Part shown: positions 24,883 through 33,740 of the stretch, piece by piece
How positions within the stretch are numbered: position 1 is the stretch's first letter
How the letters are laid out: every line of letters starts with the position of its first letter
Assembly (NCBI GenBank): GCA_963738425.1
Contig: CAVTWT010000003.1
Coordinates: 62,001-126,000, forward strand
Origin: CADEEN01 sp963738425
Lineage (GTDB): Bacteria > Pseudomonadota > Gammaproteobacteria > Burkholderiales > Burkholderiaceae_C
Length of the DNA stretch: 64,000 bases
Reading direction: 5' to 3'
The notes under the pieces: model-generated
Told to the model about the DNA's origin: nothing
The model's database searches: none
What the model saw: only the letters and a program-made list of their open reading frames with translations
Program-made: the position numbers and the translations under genes

Positions 24883-24960
24883 GCCGCGGATCCGGCTTCG
24901 CCGGTCCGCTGGCGCCGCCCCCCTCGAGGGGGGAGCGGCGTGAGCCGCTCCGGGGGGTGG
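24883..24960. repeat. GC-rich REP-like palindromic repeat
   Basis: The element contains the hairpin GGATCCGGCTTCGCCGGTCCG, the palindromic core CCCCCCTCGAGGGGGG and a second hairpin GAGCGGCGTGAGCCGCTC. The same order of parts occurs in inverted orientation at 62475-62551. It lies in the gap between livK and livF. Confidence 0.75.
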
Positions 24961-25004
24961 TCACGACTGGCAATCCTGCAGGCGTGCGCGCGGTCAGCTT
25001 CTTT

Positions 25005-26291
25005 TCACCCGCGTACTTTCGCGGCCGAGTTCTTCACCATCGGCTTGATGATCGCTTCGTCGGCCTGCAGCCAGTCCGACGCCCAGACGAACTTGCTGCC
25101 GTCCCAGGTGTGCACGCGGGCCCAGGCCGAGCCCATGTGGTCGTTGCAGCTGGTGGACACCGGGCGCAACACGTTCTTGAAGCCCAGCGCGTCGAGCTTG
25201 GCCTGCGTCAGGTTCAGGTTCTCGTAGCCCCAGCGCGCCTGCTCGCCGGTCATGACCTTGCCCTTGCCGAAGCGCTCCTGCGCCGCGCGCACGCCTTCGA
25301 CGGCCAGCATCGCGCCGACCACGCCGCGCATGTAGATCACGCTGCCGACTTCTTCCTTCGGCCCGACGCCCTGACCCGCGCCATGCACCTTGGCCAGGAT
25401 TTCCTGCGCCACCGGCGACTGCAGCTCGTTGCCGTGCTGCATCATCACCGCGCTGTAGCCCTTGGCGGCGGCGCCCACGTCCTTCAGGTCGGGCTCGGCG
25501 CCCGACCACCAGGTGCCGAACATCTTCTCGCGCGGGTAGCCGGTGGCGATGGCCTCCTTCAGCGCGGTAGGCGTCATCACGCCCCAGGTCTGCATGACGA
25601 CGAAGTCGGGCCGCGACTGGCGCACCTGCAGCCAGATCGCCTTCTGCTCGACGCCCGGCGCCGGCACCGGCAGCAACTGGAGCTCGAAGCCGTGCGTGGC
25701 GGCGCGCTCCTGGATGATCGGCAGCAGCTCCTTGCCGAAGGGGCTGTCGTGGTAGACGACGGCGATCTTCTTGCCCTTCAGCTTGTCCCAGCCGCCTTCC
25801 TTCTTGGCGATGTGCTGCAGCACCGTGTCGCCGGCCACCCAGTAGTGGCCGATCAGCGGGAAGTTCCACTTGAAGGTCAGGCCGTCGGCCGAGTCGCTGC
25901 GGCCGTAGCCGCTGGTGATGAGCGGGATCTTGTCGGCGGGCACCTTCTCGGTCAGCGCGAAGGTGATGCCGGTGGACAGCGGCTGGAACATCGTGGCGCC
26001 GCCATGCTTGCCCTTCAGGCGCTCGTAGCACTCGACGCCCTTGTCGGTGGCGTAGGCGGTTTCGCATTCTTCGACCAGGGTCTTCACGCCGTTGATGCCG
26101 CCGCGCGCATTGACCAGCTTCATGTAGTCGGCGAAGCCGTTGGCGAACGCGGTGGCGTTGGGCGCCACCGGGCCGGTGCGGCCGGTCAGGCTGGGAAAGA
26201 ACTGGACCTTGTCCTGCGCGAACGCGGGGCCGGTCAAGGCCGAGGCGGCAATCGCCGCAGCCAGGGCGAGGGACTTCAAGCTCAACTTCAT
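25005..26291 (-). CDS. LivK-type ABC transporter substrate-binding protein
   Basis: This 428-residue type 1 periplasmic binding protein starts at the ATG at 26291 behind AGGAGGCATTTGCC. A signal peptide ends at PAFAQDK (about residue 25). The mature domain opens with FFPSLTGRTGPVAPNA and has GGINGVKTLVEECETAY, then KKIAVVYHDSPFGKELLP and the long C-terminal ANTAR-free lobe. This layout matches the hydrophobic amino acid/amide (HAAT) importers. In clusters with acyl-CoA and aryl-CoA ligases, such proteins often bind aromatic or fatty acids rather than leucine; that is inference. A longer open frame to 27497 is a shadow of livM. Confidence 0.9.
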   Translation of the reverse strand: MKLSLKSLALAAAIAASALTGPAFAQDKVQFFPSLTGRTGPVAPNATAFANGFADYMKLVNARGGINGVKTLVEECETAYATDKGVECYERLKGKHGGATMFQPLSTGITFALTEKVPADKIPLITSGYGRSDSADGLTFKWNFPLIGHYWVAGDTVLQHIAKKEGGWDKLKGKKIAVVYHDSPFGKELLPIIQERAATHGFELQLLPVPAPGVEQKAIWLQVRQSRPDFVVMQTWGVMTPTALKEAIATGYPREKMFGTWWSGAEPDLKDVGAAAKGYSAVMMQHGNELQSPVAQEILAKVHGAGQGVGPKEEVGSVIYMRGVVGAMLAVEGVRAAQERFGKGKVMTGEQARWGYENLNLTQAKLDALGFKNVLRPVSTSCNDHMGSAWARVHTWDGSKFVWASDWLQADEAIIKPMVKNSAAKVRG

Positions 26292-26314
26292 GGCAAATGC
26301 CTCCTTGTGAAACT

Positions 26315-27379
26315 TCAATGTGGGAACGGCCACAGCCGCAACTTTTCCTTGGCGATCGACCACAGCTTGGCCAGGCCGTGCGGCTCGACGATCAGGAAGA
26401 ACACGATCAGCGCGCCGAAGATCATGTTGGTCAGGTGCGAGGCCAGCGCGGTGTCGATCGGGATGCCGAACCAGTAGGGCGCGTTGTCGAGCACGATCGG
26501 CAGCACGACGATGAAGGCGGCGCCGAAGAAGCTGCCCATGATCGAGCCCAGGCCGCCGATGATGACCATGAACAAGAGCTGGAACGAGCGGTCGATGTTG
26601 AAGGCCGCCGGCTCCCAAGAGCCCAGGTGCACGAAGCCCCACAGCGCGCCGGCCACGCCGACGATGAAGCTCGAGACCGCAAACGCGGTCAGCTTGGCGT
26701 AGACCGGGCGGATGCCGATCACGGCCGCCGCCACGTCCATGTCGCGGATCGCCATCCACTCGCGGCCGATGTGGCTGCGCACCAGGTTCTTCGCGAGCAG
26801 CGCGAACAGACCCACGAAAGCCAGACAGAACAGGTACTTCTGCGCCGGCGTCTGGATCGCCAGGCCGAAGACCTCGAGCCCGGCGACGCTGACCGAGCCC
26901 GACGACGAGTTGTTGGTGAACCACTTGATGCGCAGGAAGGACCAGTCGACGAAGAACTGCGCCGCCAGCGTCGCCACCGCGAGGTACAGACCCTTGATGC
27001 GCAGGCTCGGGATGCCGAACACCACGCCCACCGCGGTCGAGCACAGGCCGCCGAGCAGGATCGAGCCCACCAGCGGCATGCCTTCGATGCGGACCTGGAA
27101 GTTGTAGGCCGCGTAGGCGCCCACGGCCATGAAGGCGCCGGTGCCGAGCGAGATCTGGCCGCAATAGCCGACCAGGATGTTCAGGCCCAGCGCCGCGAGC
27201 GACAGGATCAGGAACGGAATCAGGATGGCGCGGAACATGTATTCGGACGCCGTCAGCGGCACCACCAGGAAGGCGAATGCGAGCAGCGCGGCGATGACGA
27301 TGCGATCCTGCGCGATCGGGAAGATCTGCTGGTCGGCGCGGTAGCTGGTCTTGAACTGGCCGTTTTCGCGATACAACAT
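26315..27379 (-). CDS. livM: Branched-chain-type ABC transporter permease LivM
   Basis: The 354-residue permease has about ten hydrophobic segments and the LivM signatures LNILVGYCGQISLGTGAFMAVGAY (about residue 65-88), LAVATLAAQFFVDW, REWMAIRDMDVAAAVIGI and LLFMVIIGGLGSIMGSFFGA. A hydrophilic N-terminal tail of about 25 residues precedes the first helix. The ATG at 27379 lies only 2 bases after the livH stop region, so the two permease subunits are translated together. Confidence 0.93.
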   Translation of the reverse strand: MLYRENGQFKTSYRADQQIFPIAQDRIVIAALLAFAFLVVPLTASEYMFRAILIPFLILSLAALGLNILVGYCGQISLGTGAFMAVGAYAAYNFQVRIEGMPLVGSILLGGLCSTAVGVVFGIPSLRIKGLYLAVATLAAQFFVDWSFLRIKWFTNNSSSGSVSVAGLEVFGLAIQTPAQKYLFCLAFVGLFALLAKNLVRSHIGREWMAIRDMDVAAAVIGIRPVYAKLTAFAVSSFIVGVAGALWGFVHLGSWEPAAFNIDRSFQLLFMVIIGGLGSIMGSFFGAAFIVVLPIVLDNAPYWFGIPIDTALASHLTNMIFGALIVFFLIVEPHGLAKLWSIAKEKLRLWPFPH

Positions 27380-27381
27380 GG

Positions 27382-28311
27382 TCAGACGCGATCGATGATT
27401 TTTTCGCCGAACAAGCCTTGTGGCCTGACGAGCAAGACGAACAACACCAGCACATAGCCGAACCAGATCTCGATGCCGCCGCCGACATGCGGCCCAAGGT
27501 AGACCTCCGAGACCTTTTCGCCGACGCCGATGATCAGGCCGCCGATGATGGCGCCCGGCACGCTCGTCAGGCCGCCGAGGATCACCACCGGCAGCGCCTT
27601 CAGCGCCACCAGCGAGAGCGAGAACTGCACGCCGAGCTTGGAACCCCAGATGACGCCGGCCACCAGCGCGGTGAAGCCGGCGACCGACCAGACGATGACC
27701 CAGATGCGGTTGAGCGGAATGCCGATCGACTGCGCGGCCTGGTGGTCGTCGGCCACGGCGCGCAGCGCGCGGCCCGTGCCGGTGTACTGGAAGAACAGCG
27801 ACAGCAGCGCCACCAGCGCGGCGGCGATCAGCGCGGCATAGAGGTCTTCCTTGCTGACCAGCACGCCGCCCTGGAACATCGACTCGAACAGGAAGAGCGG
27901 ATCCTTGGGCAGGCCGATGTCGATCTTGTAGATGTCGTTGCCGAAGATCGTCTGGCCCAGGCCGTCGAGAAAATAGGTGATGCCCAGCGTGGCCATCAGC
28001 AGCGTGATGCCCTCCTGGTTGACCAGGCGCGACAGGCACAGGCGCTCGATCAGCCAGGCCACCGCGACCATGACCACCATCGCCGCGGCGAAGGCCAGCA
28101 GGTTGGCCAGCAGCTTGCTGTCGAAGCCCAGGCCCTTGGGAATCCATTCGGAAAAGCGTGCCATCGCCAGTGCCGCGAACAGCACCATCGCGCCCTGGGC
28201 GAAGTTGAAGACGCCCGAGGCCTTGAAGATCAGCACGAAGCCGAGCGCAACCAGCGAATACAGCATGCCCGTCATCAGGCCGCCGATCAGGGTTTCGAGG
28301 AAGAAGCCCAT
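27382..28311 (-). CDS. livH: Branched-chain-type ABC transporter permease LivH
   Basis: The 309-residue permease shows the LivH opening GLMTGMLYSLVALGFVLIFKASGVFNFAQG (residues 12-41), whose GxxYaLvAlG and NFAQG elements define the family. ADDHQAAQSIGIP and VVILGGLTSVPGAIIGGLIIG follow. It should form the channel with LivM. Gaps to both neighbours are only a few bases, showing one operon: ligase, livG, livH, livM, livK, livF. Confidence 0.93.
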   Translation of the reverse strand: MGFFLETLIGGLMTGMLYSLVALGFVLIFKASGVFNFAQGAMVLFAALAMARFSEWIPKGLGFDSKLLANLLAFAAAMVVMVAVAWLIERLCLSRLVNQEGITLLMATLGITYFLDGLGQTIFGNDIYKIDIGLPKDPLFLFESMFQGGVLVSKEDLYAALIAAALVALLSLFFQYTGTGRALRAVADDHQAAQSIGIPLNRIWVIVWSVAGFTALVAGVIWGSKLGVQFSLSLVALKALPVVILGGLTSVPGAIIGGLIIGVGEKVSEVYLGPHVGGGIEIWFGYVLVLFVLLVRPQGLFGEKIIDRV

Positions 28312-28316
28312 CGCGT

Positions 28317-29145
28317 TCAGTGGCTGGTGCCGAGGTAGGCCGAGATCACGTCCGGGTTCGAACGCACCTCATCCGGCGTGCCATCGCCGATCTTCTTGCC
28401 GTAGTCGAGCACGACGACGCGGTCGCTGAATGTCCATGACCACGCCCATGTCGTGCTCGATGAGCACGATCGTCGTGCCGAACTCGTCGTTGACGTCGAG
28501 CACGAAGCGGCACATGTCCTGCTTCTCTTCGACGTTCATGCCGGCCATCGGCTCGTCGAGCAGCAGCACCTTGGGTTCCATCGCCAGGGCGCGGCCCAGA
28601 TCGACGCGTTTCTGCAAACCGTAGGGAAGCCGTCCGACCGGCGTCTTGCGATAGGCCTGGATCTCGAGGAAGTCGATGATTTTCTCGACGACCAGGCGGT
28701 GCTCGCTCTCTTCCCGTTCCGCTGCGCCCCAGCGGATCGCCTGCTGGAAGAGGTTGGTCTTCATGCGCAGGTTGCGCCCGGTCATGATGTTGTCGAGCAC
28801 GCTCATGCCCTTGAACAGCGCCAGGTTCTGGAAGGTGCGCGCCACGCCCATCTCGGCGACCTGGCGCGAGTTCATGTGCGAGAAGGTCTTGCCGCGAAAA
28901 CTGATCGTGCCCTGCTGCGGCACATAGACGCCGTTGATGCAGTTGAGCATCGAACTCTTGCCCGCGCCGTTGGGGCCGATGATCGCGCGCACCTCATGCT
29001 CGCGCACGTCGAAGCTGATGTCGGTGAGCGCCTTGACGCCGCCGAAGGCCAGGCTGATGTTCTTGACCTCGAGGATGACCTCGCCGATGCGGCGGCCTTT
29101 GACGGCCGGCGCGGTCATTGCACTTTGTTCGACCATCGTGTTCAT
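28317..29145 (-). CDS. livG: Branched-chain-type ABC transporter ATP-binding protein LivG, one frameshift
   Basis: The main frame has Walker A GPNGAGKSS, the LivG Q-loop VARTFQNLALFKGMSV, signature YGLQKRVDLGRAL, Walker B VLLLDEPMAGMN and the H-loop LIEHDMGVVMDI. Just after that, at about 28430, one extra base breaks the frame. In the next frame the expected C-terminus continues SDRVVVLDYGKKIGDGTPDE and ends at 28317 with AYLGTSH. The total is about 275 residues, normal for LivG. The start at 29145 overlaps the upstream ligase stop by 4 bases (ATGA). The frameshift is probably a sequencing error since the tail is perfectly conserved. Confidence 0.9.
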
Positions 29146-31058
29146 GCGGCAGCCTTCACAGCAGGCAGCACCGGCACGTCCACGATCTGTAGGGTCGCCG
29201 ACACGCTGCCGCTGCGTCCATCCTCGAACTTCATTGCCGTCTCGATGAACTGCTCGGTCTTGCCACCGTACAGCGCCTCGACCAGCACCTGGTATTTGTC
29301 GGCAATGGCGCCGCGGCGGACCTTGCGCGTGCGCGTCAGCTCGCCGTCGTCGGCATCGAGTTCCTTGTGCAGGACGAGGAAGCGGCTGATCTGGCCGCCA
29401 GCGAGTTTTTCGTCGGCGGCCAGGTCGGCGTTGACCTTCTTCACGCAGTCGGCGATCAGCGCGCTCACTTCCGGCTTGCCAGCCAGATCGGTGTAGCCGG
29501 CATAGGGCAGGTTGCGCCGCTCGGCCCAGTTGCCGACGGCTTCGAAGTCGATGTTGATGAAGGCGCAGGCCTTGTCGCGCTTGTCGCCGAAGGCCACAGC
29601 TTCCTTGATGTACGGGAAGAACTTGAGCTTGTTCTCGATGTACTTGGGCGCGAACATCGCGCCGCTGGCCAAGCGGCCGACATCCTTGGCGCGGTCGATG
29701 ATCTTCAGGTGGCCGGTCGCGTCGAGATAGCCCGCGTCGCCGGTGCGGTACCAGCCGTCGGCAGTGAGCACCTCGCGCGTTGCGGCTTCATTCTTGTAGT
29801 AGCCCTTCAACAGGCCGTTGCTCTTGACCAGCAACTCGCCGTTGTCATCGACCTTGATCTGCACGCCTTCGATCGGCACGCCCACCGTGTCGGCTTTGAC
29901 TTCGTTGTCGGGTTGCAGGCAGACGAACACGGCCGTCTCGGTCGAACCGTAGAGCTGCTTCAGGTTGATGCCGATGGCGCGGTAGAAGGTGAACAGGTCG
30001 GGGCCGATGGCTTCGCCCGCGGTGTAGGCCACGCGCACGCGCGAGAAGCCGAGCGTGTTGCGCAGCGGGCCGTAGATGAACAGGTTGCCGAGCTGGTAGG
30101 CGAGTGCGTCGATGACGCCGATGGTTTTGCCGTCCATCCGCGCGGGGCCGACACGCTGCGCCAGATCCATGAAGCGGCGGTAGAGCCACTTCTTGATGGC
30201 GCTGGCGTCTTCCATGCGGATCGTCACGCTCGTCAGCAGCGCTTCGAACACACGCGGCGGTGCGAAGTAGTAGGTCGGCCCGACTTCCTTCAAATCGATC
30301 GCCGCCGTGGCCGCGCTCTCGGGGCAGTTGACGACGTAGCCGCAGGCCAGCCACTGCGCGTACGAAAAGATGTTCTGGCCCACCCAGGCCGGCGGCAAGA
30401 ACGCCAGCACCTCTTCGCGCGCCGTCAGCTTGTCGAACTTCGCACCGGCCTGGGCTCGGTCCAGCAACGAGAAGTGGCTGTGCACCACGCCCTTCGGGTT
30501 GCCGGTCGTGCCGCTGGTGAAAAACATCGCCGCCACGTCGTGCGCATCGGCTTTGGCGACTTCGGTGTCGAACACATTCGGCACGTTCGTGGCCAGCAGC
30601 GCATCGAGCGCCGCCAGCCCCGGCTCGCTGTAATTGCGCAGGCCGCGCGGGTCGTCGAACCAGATGTGCGCCAGCCCCGGGCATTGCGGCCGGATCTCGA
30701 GCAGCTTGTCAACCTGCTCCTGGTCTTCGACGATCGCAAACGCCACCTCGGCGTTGACGATCGGGAACACGAACTCGGTGGATGCCGCGTCCTGGTACAG
30801 CGGCACCGGAATGGCGCCGAGCGACTGCGCGGCCAGCATCGACGCATACAAACGCGGCCGGTTCTCGCCGATGACCACGATGTGCTGCCCGCGCGTCAAA
30901 CCGGCTGCAGCCAAGCCGTTGGCGAGCTGCTTGACCAGACCCGCGAGCTGGCGCCACGTCAGCGCCTGCCAGATGCCGTACTCCTTCTCGCGCAACGCCG
31001 CTGCGTCGGGCCGCGCTTTGGCGTGCTCCAGCAACAGGCGGGGGAAAGTGTTTTGCAC
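29142..31058 (-). CDS. Long-chain-type acyl-CoA synthetase (AMP-binding)
   Basis: The 638-residue ligase has adenylation motif MFFTSGTTGNPKGVVHSH, A5-type LYGSTETAVF, and the A7-A8 region ADGWYRTGDAGYLD plus a KIIDRAKDVGRLASG hinge. It resembles long-chain fatty-acid or aryl-acid CoA ligases that head liv-type clusters in Burkholderiales. The GTG at 31058 is chosen since NTFPRLLLEHAKARPDAAA begins the conserved region; an in-frame ATG at 31142 lies in the Crp/Fnr operator palindrome. It overlaps livG by 4 bases and is the first gene of the transport operon. The acid substrate is not determinable. Confidence 0.9.
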   Translation of the reverse strand: MQNTFPRLLLEHAKARPDAAALREKEYGIWQALTWRQLAGLVKQLANGLAAAGLTRGQHIVVIGENRPRLYASMLAAQSLGAIPVPLYQDAASTEFVFPIVNAEVAFAIVEDQEQVDKLLEIRPQCPGLAHIWFDDPRGLRNYSEPGLAALDALLATNVPNVFDTEVAKADAHDVAAMFFTSGTTGNPKGVVHSHFSLLDRAQAGAKFDKLTAREEVLAFLPPAWVGQNIFSYAQWLACGYVVNCPESAATAAIDLKEVGPTYYFAPPRVFEALLTSVTIRMEDASAIKKWLYRRFMDLAQRVGPARMDGKTIGVIDALAYQLGNLFIYGPLRNTLGFSRVRVAYTAGEAIGPDLFTFYRAIGINLKQLYGSTETAVFVCLQPDNEVKADTVGVPIEGVQIKVDDNGELLVKSNGLLKGYYKNEAATREVLTADGWYRTGDAGYLDATGHLKIIDRAKDVGRLASGAMFAPKYIENKLKFFPYIKEAVAFGDKRDKACAFINIDFEAVGNWAERRNLPYAGYTDLAGKPEVSALIADCVKKVNADLAADEKLAGGQISRFLVLHKELDADDGELTRTRKVRRGAIADKYQVLVEALYGGKTEQFIETAMKFEDGRSGSVSATLQIVDVPVLPAVKAAA

Positions 31059-31124
31059 GGGGGTGTAGCGCTGTGACGAGTGAATCCGTTGGAGCGCGAT
31101 GCTAGGAAGAAGTTTGACGCCATG

Positions 31125-31142
31125 TTGTCGTTCTGACGACAA
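31125..31142. promoter_or_regulatory. Probable Crp/Fnr-family operator
   Basis: TTGTCGT-TCTG-ACGACAA has perfect 7-base inverted arms and a 4-base spacer, the geometry of Crp/Fnr sites. It stands between the divergent acyl-CoA ligase operon and a Crp/Fnr-family gene. Confidence 0.8.
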
Positions 31143-31210
31143 TCCAAGGGCTATCCCGGCAAGGACTTTCCCAGGGTGTTCGCGTCAGCTCTTCGTCAAC
31201 AAACCAGCGC

Positions 31211-31957
31211 ATGGGCCCTCGGAATTCAACGTCCAACACGACGACCTCGCTGCGCCATCGCGTGCGCGCCGCCACGGCCGACGAACTCGACCGCGTGCCG
31301 TGGTGGCCGCTGCTCGACGCGCCGCAGCGCAGTCGCGTCGCCTCGGACATGCAGGTCGCCGAGGCCGAGCCCGGCGAAGTCTTGTGCCGCCTCGGCCGGC
31401 CGGCCACGCTGTGGCTCGGCGTCGTCGAAGGCCTGTTGAAGATGAGCAACGACAGTGCGGTCGGTGCGCCGATCACCTTCACCGGCGTGCCGTCTGGCGC
31501 TTGGTTCGGCGAAGGCACCTTGCTCAAGCGCGAGAGCTACCGCTACAACATCGAGGCGCTGAGGAAGAGTGTGGTCGCCGGCCTGCCGATCGCCACCTTC
31601 GAGTGGTTGCTCGACCGCAGCCTCCCTTTCAACCGCCACCTGATGAACCAGTTGAACGAGCGCCTGTCGCAATTCATCGGCGCGCGCGAGATCGACCGCA
31701 TGGCCGACCCGGACACCAAGGTTGCGCGCAGCCTGGGTGCGCTGTTCCACCCGGTGCTGTATCCGGGTGTCGGCGAGCTGTTGCGCATCACGCAGCAGGA
31801 ACTCGGCTACCTGGTCGGCTTGTCGCGGCAGCGCGTCAACGAGGCGCTGACGAAGCTGCAGCAGCGCGGCTGGATCCGCATCGAGTACGGCGGCGTGCGC
31901 GTGCTCGACCTGCAGGCGTTGCAGCGCGCGCAGCCTGCGAGCCGCTTACAGCTGTAG
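31211..31957 (+). CDS. Crp/Fnr family transcriptional regulator
   Basis: This 248-residue protein has an N-terminal cyclic-nucleotide-binding-like beta-roll (CRLGRPATLWLGVVEGLLKM, then GAWFGEGTLLKRES) and a C-terminal winged helix with ITQQELGYLVGLSRQRVNEALTKLQQRGWI. The FNR iron-sulfur cysteine cluster is absent. The recognition helix carries SRQRVN rather than the E. coli Crp SRETVGR pattern. The first 15-20 residues are poorly conserved, so the start may be further in. It is divergent from the ligase-liv operon with one palindrome between them, which suggests it controls that operon. Confidence 0.9.
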   Translation: MGPRNSTSNTTTSLRHRVRAATADELDRVPWWPLLDAPQRSRVASDMQVAEAEPGEVLCRLGRPATLWLGVVEGLLKMSNDSAVGAPITFTGVPSGAWFGEGTLLKRESYRYNIEALRKSVVAGLPIATFEWLLDRSLPFNRHLMNQLNERLSQFIGAREIDRMADPDTKVARSLGALFHPVLYPGVGELLRITQQELGYLVGLSRQRVNEALTKLQQRGWIRIEYGGVRVLDLQALQRAQPASRLQL

Positions 31958-32101
31958 ACGCAATCTCACAGCGTTGGCGCGATGGCCGGCCTAGATTGGT
32001 CTCAAGCATCGGGCGGCATAGCCACAGTGTGCGGCGGTTGCGAGTGGGGAGGCCGGCCCATCAAGGTCGGCTCGTGATCTGCACGACACCAAGGAACTGT
32101 C

Positions 32102-33706
32102 ATGCCCAATCGGTTGCGGCGCTTGCCCCGCCTCGTCCTCGCCATGGGGATGCTCAGCGCCCCCGCGCTCGCCGACACCGTCGATGCACGCTTTCCACGC
32201 GACGCGCGAGACCGCGCCAATGTCTTCACGCGCATGTTCCCCGAGCTGCCGCCGTTCGCGGCACAAAGCGACGCCGTGCGCAACGCGGCGCGACTGATCG
32301 GTGCCAAGGGCGGACTGCTCGACGCCCAGGACAACCTCAGCGATCCGATCCAGTCGATCCTGAATCAGCCGGTCTTCAGCCCCGACAACCTCGACAACAC
32401 CGGCAATGCGTTGTTGACCGCGGGTGTCACCTTCTTCGGCCAGTTCCTCGACCACGACGTGACGCTCGATCTGCGCTCGCGTCTGCAGGAACGCGCCGAG
32501 CCGGGCCGCACCGTCAACTTCCGCAGTGCGGCGTTCGACCTCGACTCGCTCTACGGCGAAGGCCCGGAGCGCTCGCCCGAGCTCTACGAGCTGATCGACG
32601 GCGACATCAAGTTCATCGTCCACGAAATCCCGGGCTCGCCCGCCGTGTCGCGAAAGGGCGCGATGCGCTACGACCTGCCACGCGACAGCGCGGGCGACGC
32701 GATCGTGGCCGACAGCCGCAACGATGAAAACATCATCCTGTCGCAGCTGCAGGTGGCGATGCTGCGCTTCCACAACGCGGTCAGCGATCGCCTGCGCGCC
32801 AGGCACCGCGGCGCGCAGGCGCGCGAGTTGTTCGCGCAGGCGCAGCGCTTGGTGCGCTGGCACTACCAGTGGATCATCGTCAACGAGTTCCTGCCGGCGA
32901 CGATCGGCGCCGACCGGCTCGAGCTGATCCGCCGCGAAGGCCTGCGCTACTACGACGTCGAGCGCTCGCGGCACCTCGACGGTCCCTCGAGTGGACCGAA
33001 GATCCCGGTCGAGTTTTCAGCCGCCGTCTATCGCTTCGGCCACTCGCAGGTGCGGCCGAGCTACCGCCTGAACTTCGGCCCCGATGGCGGTGCGCCGTTT
33101 TTCGCCTTCGTCTTCGACGACCAGCAGGACCCCAACGCGGCCGATCCGAACGACTTGCGCGGCGGCCGCCGCGCCGCGCGCCGGTTTGTCGATTGGCAGA
33201 CCTTCTTCAATTTCGGCGACGGCAACGTGCGGCCGAACAAGCGCATCGACACCAAGCTGTCGAGCATCCTGTTCGATCTGCCGGGCTCGCGCGCACCGGC
33301 GCCGGGCCTGCCGACCGACGGTGTGCAGTCGCTGGCTTCGCGCAACCTGATCCGCCACGTCAACTTCGGCCTGCCGTCGGGTCAGGCGATCGCGCGGCGC
33401 ATGAAGGTGCCTGTGCTGACCGCGGAGCAACTGGCCGAGCTGGCGCCGCACGGCATGAGCGAGAGCACGCCGCTGTGGTACTACATCCTGAAGGAGGCCG
33501 AGGTGATGGAAGAAGGCCGGCGCCTCGGGCCGGTGGGCGCGCGCATCGTCGGCGAAGTCTTCATCGGCCTGCTGCGCGCCGATCGCTCGTCGTACATGGC
33601 GGCGGAGCCACGCTGGAAGCCGACGCTGCCCTCGGCCGGCGGCGCCGGCAGTTTCCGCATGACCGACCTGCTGACCCTGGCGGGAGTCGTGCCACCGTTG
33701 CAGTGA
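32102..33706 (+). CDS. Secreted animal-type (peroxinectin-like) haem peroxidase
   Basis: The 534-residue protein has a signal peptide ending at ALAD (residue 24). It is a member of the animal haem peroxidase family (PF03098). The distal histidine and calcium-loop segment is FFGQFLDHDVTLD (His 118), the distal arginine lies in ADSRNDEN (Arg 206) and the proximal histidine in YRFGHSQVRPSY (His 314). The long helix ENIILSQLQVAMLRFHN is typical. Such enzymes oxidise halides or organic substrates with H2O2. It is a single gene, about 145 bases after the Crp/Fnr gene. It lacks C-terminal adhesive or RTX repeats, so export may need only Sec and perhaps the linked type II system. Confidence 0.9.
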   Translation: MPNRLRRLPRLVLAMGMLSAPALADTVDARFPRDARDRANVFTRMFPELPPFAAQSDAVRNAARLIGAKGGLLDAQDNLSDPIQSILNQPVFSPDNLDNTGNALLTAGVTFFGQFLDHDVTLDLRSRLQERAEPGRTVNFRSAAFDLDSLYGEGPERSPELYELIDGDIKFIVHEIPGSPAVSRKGAMRYDLPRDSAGDAIVADSRNDENIILSQLQVAMLRFHNAVSDRLRARHRGAQARELFAQAQRLVRWHYQWIIVNEFLPATIGADRLELIRREGLRYYDVERSRHLDGPSSGPKIPVEFSAAVYRFGHSQVRPSYRLNFGPDGGAPFFAFVFDDQQDPNAADPNDLRGGRRAARRFVDWQTFFNFGDGNVRPNKRIDTKLSSILFDLPGSRAPAPGLPTDGVQSLASRNLIRHVNFGLPSGQAIARRMKVPVLTAEQLAELAPHGMSESTPLWYYILKEAEVMEEGRRLGPVGARIVGEVFIGLLRADRSSYMAAEPRWKPTLPSAGGAGSFRMTDLLTLAGVVPPLQ

Positions 33707-33740
33707 ACGGGCCCGCGAGCGGCGCCACGGCAGACCAACG

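Noticed and set aside
25005..27497. A single 830-codon fusion of LivM and LivK
   Set aside because: The N-terminal half reads through livM in the wrong frame; the LivK-type start with its own ribosome-binding site lies at 26291.
31059..31142. Upstream ATG start for the acyl-CoA synthetase
   Set aside because: The added 28 residues are not typical of the family and begin within the Crp/Fnr-type palindrome.
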